In this document: piece after piece, positions 40,298 through 41,287 of the stretch
Position numbering within the stretch: the first letter of the stretch is position 1
Layout: each line of letters opens with the position of its first letter
Source: Myxococcus sp.
GTDB taxonomy: Bacteria > Myxococcota > Myxococcia > Myxococcales > Myxococcaceae
Direction: 5' to 3'
Length of the DNA: 41,287 nt
Assembly (NCBI GenBank): GCA_014879945.1
Contig: JACSRE010000093.1
Location: 1-41,287 of the forward strand
Position numbers and translations under genes: made by a program
The notes under the pieces: model-generated
Database searches by the model: none
What the model was told of the DNA's origin: nothing
What the model saw: the letters and a program-made list of their open reading frames with translations, nothing else

Positions 40298-41287
40298 TCA
40301 GACGACGCGTGCGAAGCGGGGGTCGGGCTGCCGGCGGAGGAACTCGAGCGCGCCGCCGTGGGCGCTGGTGAGGGTGAACGACGCGCCGTCGCTGGGCCGC
40401 ACCGTCAGCTCGACCGCGGCCAGCTTGCTGTTGAAGCAGTACGAGTGCTCGCCGTTCGGGTTGTCGTACCCCAGGCACACCATCGGCTGCCTCGACGCGT
40501 CCATCGACAGCGAGGCCTCGCCAGCGTCGCCGCGCAGGGTGAGCGCCCAGCGGTCGCGCTCGACGGTGGCGTGCTGGCGCCAGCCATCGAAGAGGCGGTT
40601 GAACTGGTAGGTGCGCGCGCCGCGCTGCACCACCAGCGCCGAGAGCCGGGGGGTGGTGCGCCCGGCCACCCGCACGCGCGCGGTGAAGCCCTCGACCATC
40701 GCGTCCTCCGAGGGGAAGAGGCACTGGCCCCACGCGTACTCGAAGGTGTGCTCCCGGCCCCAGTTGTGGCCCTGCATGCCGTGCCACCCGTCGACCGACA
40801 CCGCCTCGTGCGGGAGCTCGAGCGCACCGCTGAAGCGAAGGAAGGGGAAGGGCGTGAGCAGCTTCGACTTCGGGAAAGGCCCGGTGCGCAGCACCTTCCA
40901 CGGCAGCATCGACAGCGGCGTCACCAACGTCTGCGGCTCGCGCGTAAAGGAGAGGTCGAAGCGGACCGGACCCTCGGGCGCCGTCAGCTCCCCGCGCGCG
41001 GCGCCGGCCTCGCCCAGCCGGAGCGTGAGGGCCTTCGTCGTCAGGTCGGTCCCGTCGAAGCGCGCGTCGACGAAGGGCTGGGTGGCGCGTTGGGCCACGG
41101 TGAGGTTCCGCTCGCCGTCGAACCAGATGAACCAGCTCTCGGCGACGGTGGGCCCCTCGAGCGGCGCGAGGATGGTCTGCTTGAGCCAGAACGCGCGCGG
41201 GCGCTCCGGGTCGTTGGCGCGCAGGAACCAGCTCTCGATGTGGCCGGGCGCGCCGGTGAAGCGCGGCGCGTTGTCGAGCGGCTCGGG
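40298..41287 (-). CDS. AttH/CrtC-like lipocalin-fold protein, N-terminus beyond window
   Basis: C-terminal 329 residues; the frame stays open to the window edge on the minus strand (starting ...PEPLDNAPRF), so the start is outside. GHIESWFLRANDPERPRAFW and SVDGWHGMQGHNWGREHTFEY are the conserved segments of the AttH / hydroxyneurosporene synthase-like double-lipocalin family; FEYAWGQCLF and MVEGFTARVRVAG follow. Relatives include carotenoid hydratases and fatty-acid or terpenoid-binding proteins. Co-transcription with a GMC oxidoreductase suggests a lipid or isoprenoid modification step. Confidence 0.75.
   Translation of the reverse strand, partial: PEPLDNAPRFTGAPGHIESWFLRANDPERPRAFWLKQTILAPLEGPTVAESWFIWFDGERNLTVAQRATQPFVDARFDGTDLTTKALTLRLGEAGAARGELTAPEGPVRFDLSFTREPQTLVTPLSMLPWKVLRTGPFPKSKLLTPFPFLRFSGALELPHEAVSVDGWHGMQGHNWGREHTFEYAWGQCLFPSEDAMVEGFTARVRVAGRTTPRLSALVVQRGARTYQFNRLFDGWRQHATVERDRWALTLRGDAGEASLSMDASRQPMVCLGYDNPNGEHSYCFNSKLAAVELTVRPSDGASFTLTSAHGGALEFLRRQPDPRFARVV

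Overview
The window is very GC-rich, with dense genes, many 4-nt start/stop overlaps and frequent GTG starts. Gene content points to a myxobacterium (phylum Myxococcota). The evidence is an exopolysaccharide (EPS) block in the same order as the Myxococcus xanthus eps locus, a sigma factor resembling the Gemmata/Myxococcus-type family next to a membrane Ser/Thr kinase, and an 'ADAG/DGG'-rich cysteine lipoprotein. Genus cannot be set from this sequence alone. No tRNA, rRNA, CRISPR array, insertion sequence or phage gene was seen.

Region 1 (1-12703, + strand) is a Wzx/Wzy-type EPS assembly locus. It starts with the 3' part of a GH44 glycanase, a 56-aa membrane protein and a fused Wzz-Wzy protein. 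A 545-nt AT-richer control region (3807-4351) follows, with a sigma-54-like promoter and several dyads. Then come the priming transferase (EpsZ-like), Wzx flippase, short OPX lipoprotein (EpsY-like), outer-membrane beta-barrel (EpsX-like), single-domain response regulator (EpsW-like), chain-length protein (EpsV-like), membrane glycosyltransferase (EpsU-like) and a P-loop-less protein resembling a tyrosine-autokinase domain.

Region 2 (12708-18641) holds polymer-tailoring and envelope genes: a polysaccharide deacetylase, a WecG/TagA glycosyltransferase, two hexapeptide acyltransferases, a large lipoprotein of unknown function and a di-heme cytochrome c peroxidase.

Region 3 (18749-27841) is the most unusual part. 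A rightward run encodes a NadE-like ATP-pyrophosphatase, an AMP-forming acyl ligase, a short PrmC-like methyltransferase, an acyl carrier protein, an asparagine-synthase-like amidotransferase and a DHFR-fold protein. A convergent leftward run encodes a GT2 glycosyltransferase and two alpha/beta-hydrolase proteins with Cys and Arg at the nucleophile position. Ligase, ACP, amidotransferase and the hydrolase pair resemble the accessory set of exosortase A (PEP-CTERM) loci, but no exosortase, PEP-CTERM protein or PLP decarboxylase is present here. It looks like a stand-alone carrier-protein pathway making or attaching an amidated small group near the EPS genes; its product is unknown.

Region 4 (27914-41287) is mixed: a DUF1207-like protein, RecX with a duplicated C-terminal repeat, a cysteine-rich lipoprotein, a sigma factor/kinase pair, a serine-acetyltransferase-like protein, a diacylglycerol-kinase-like protein, a YXWGXW-type lipoprotein, an LCAT-like lipase lipoprotein, a lone LivM permease, and a leftward operon with a GMC oxidoreductase, a small unknown protein and an AttH/CrtC-like protein cut by the window edge.
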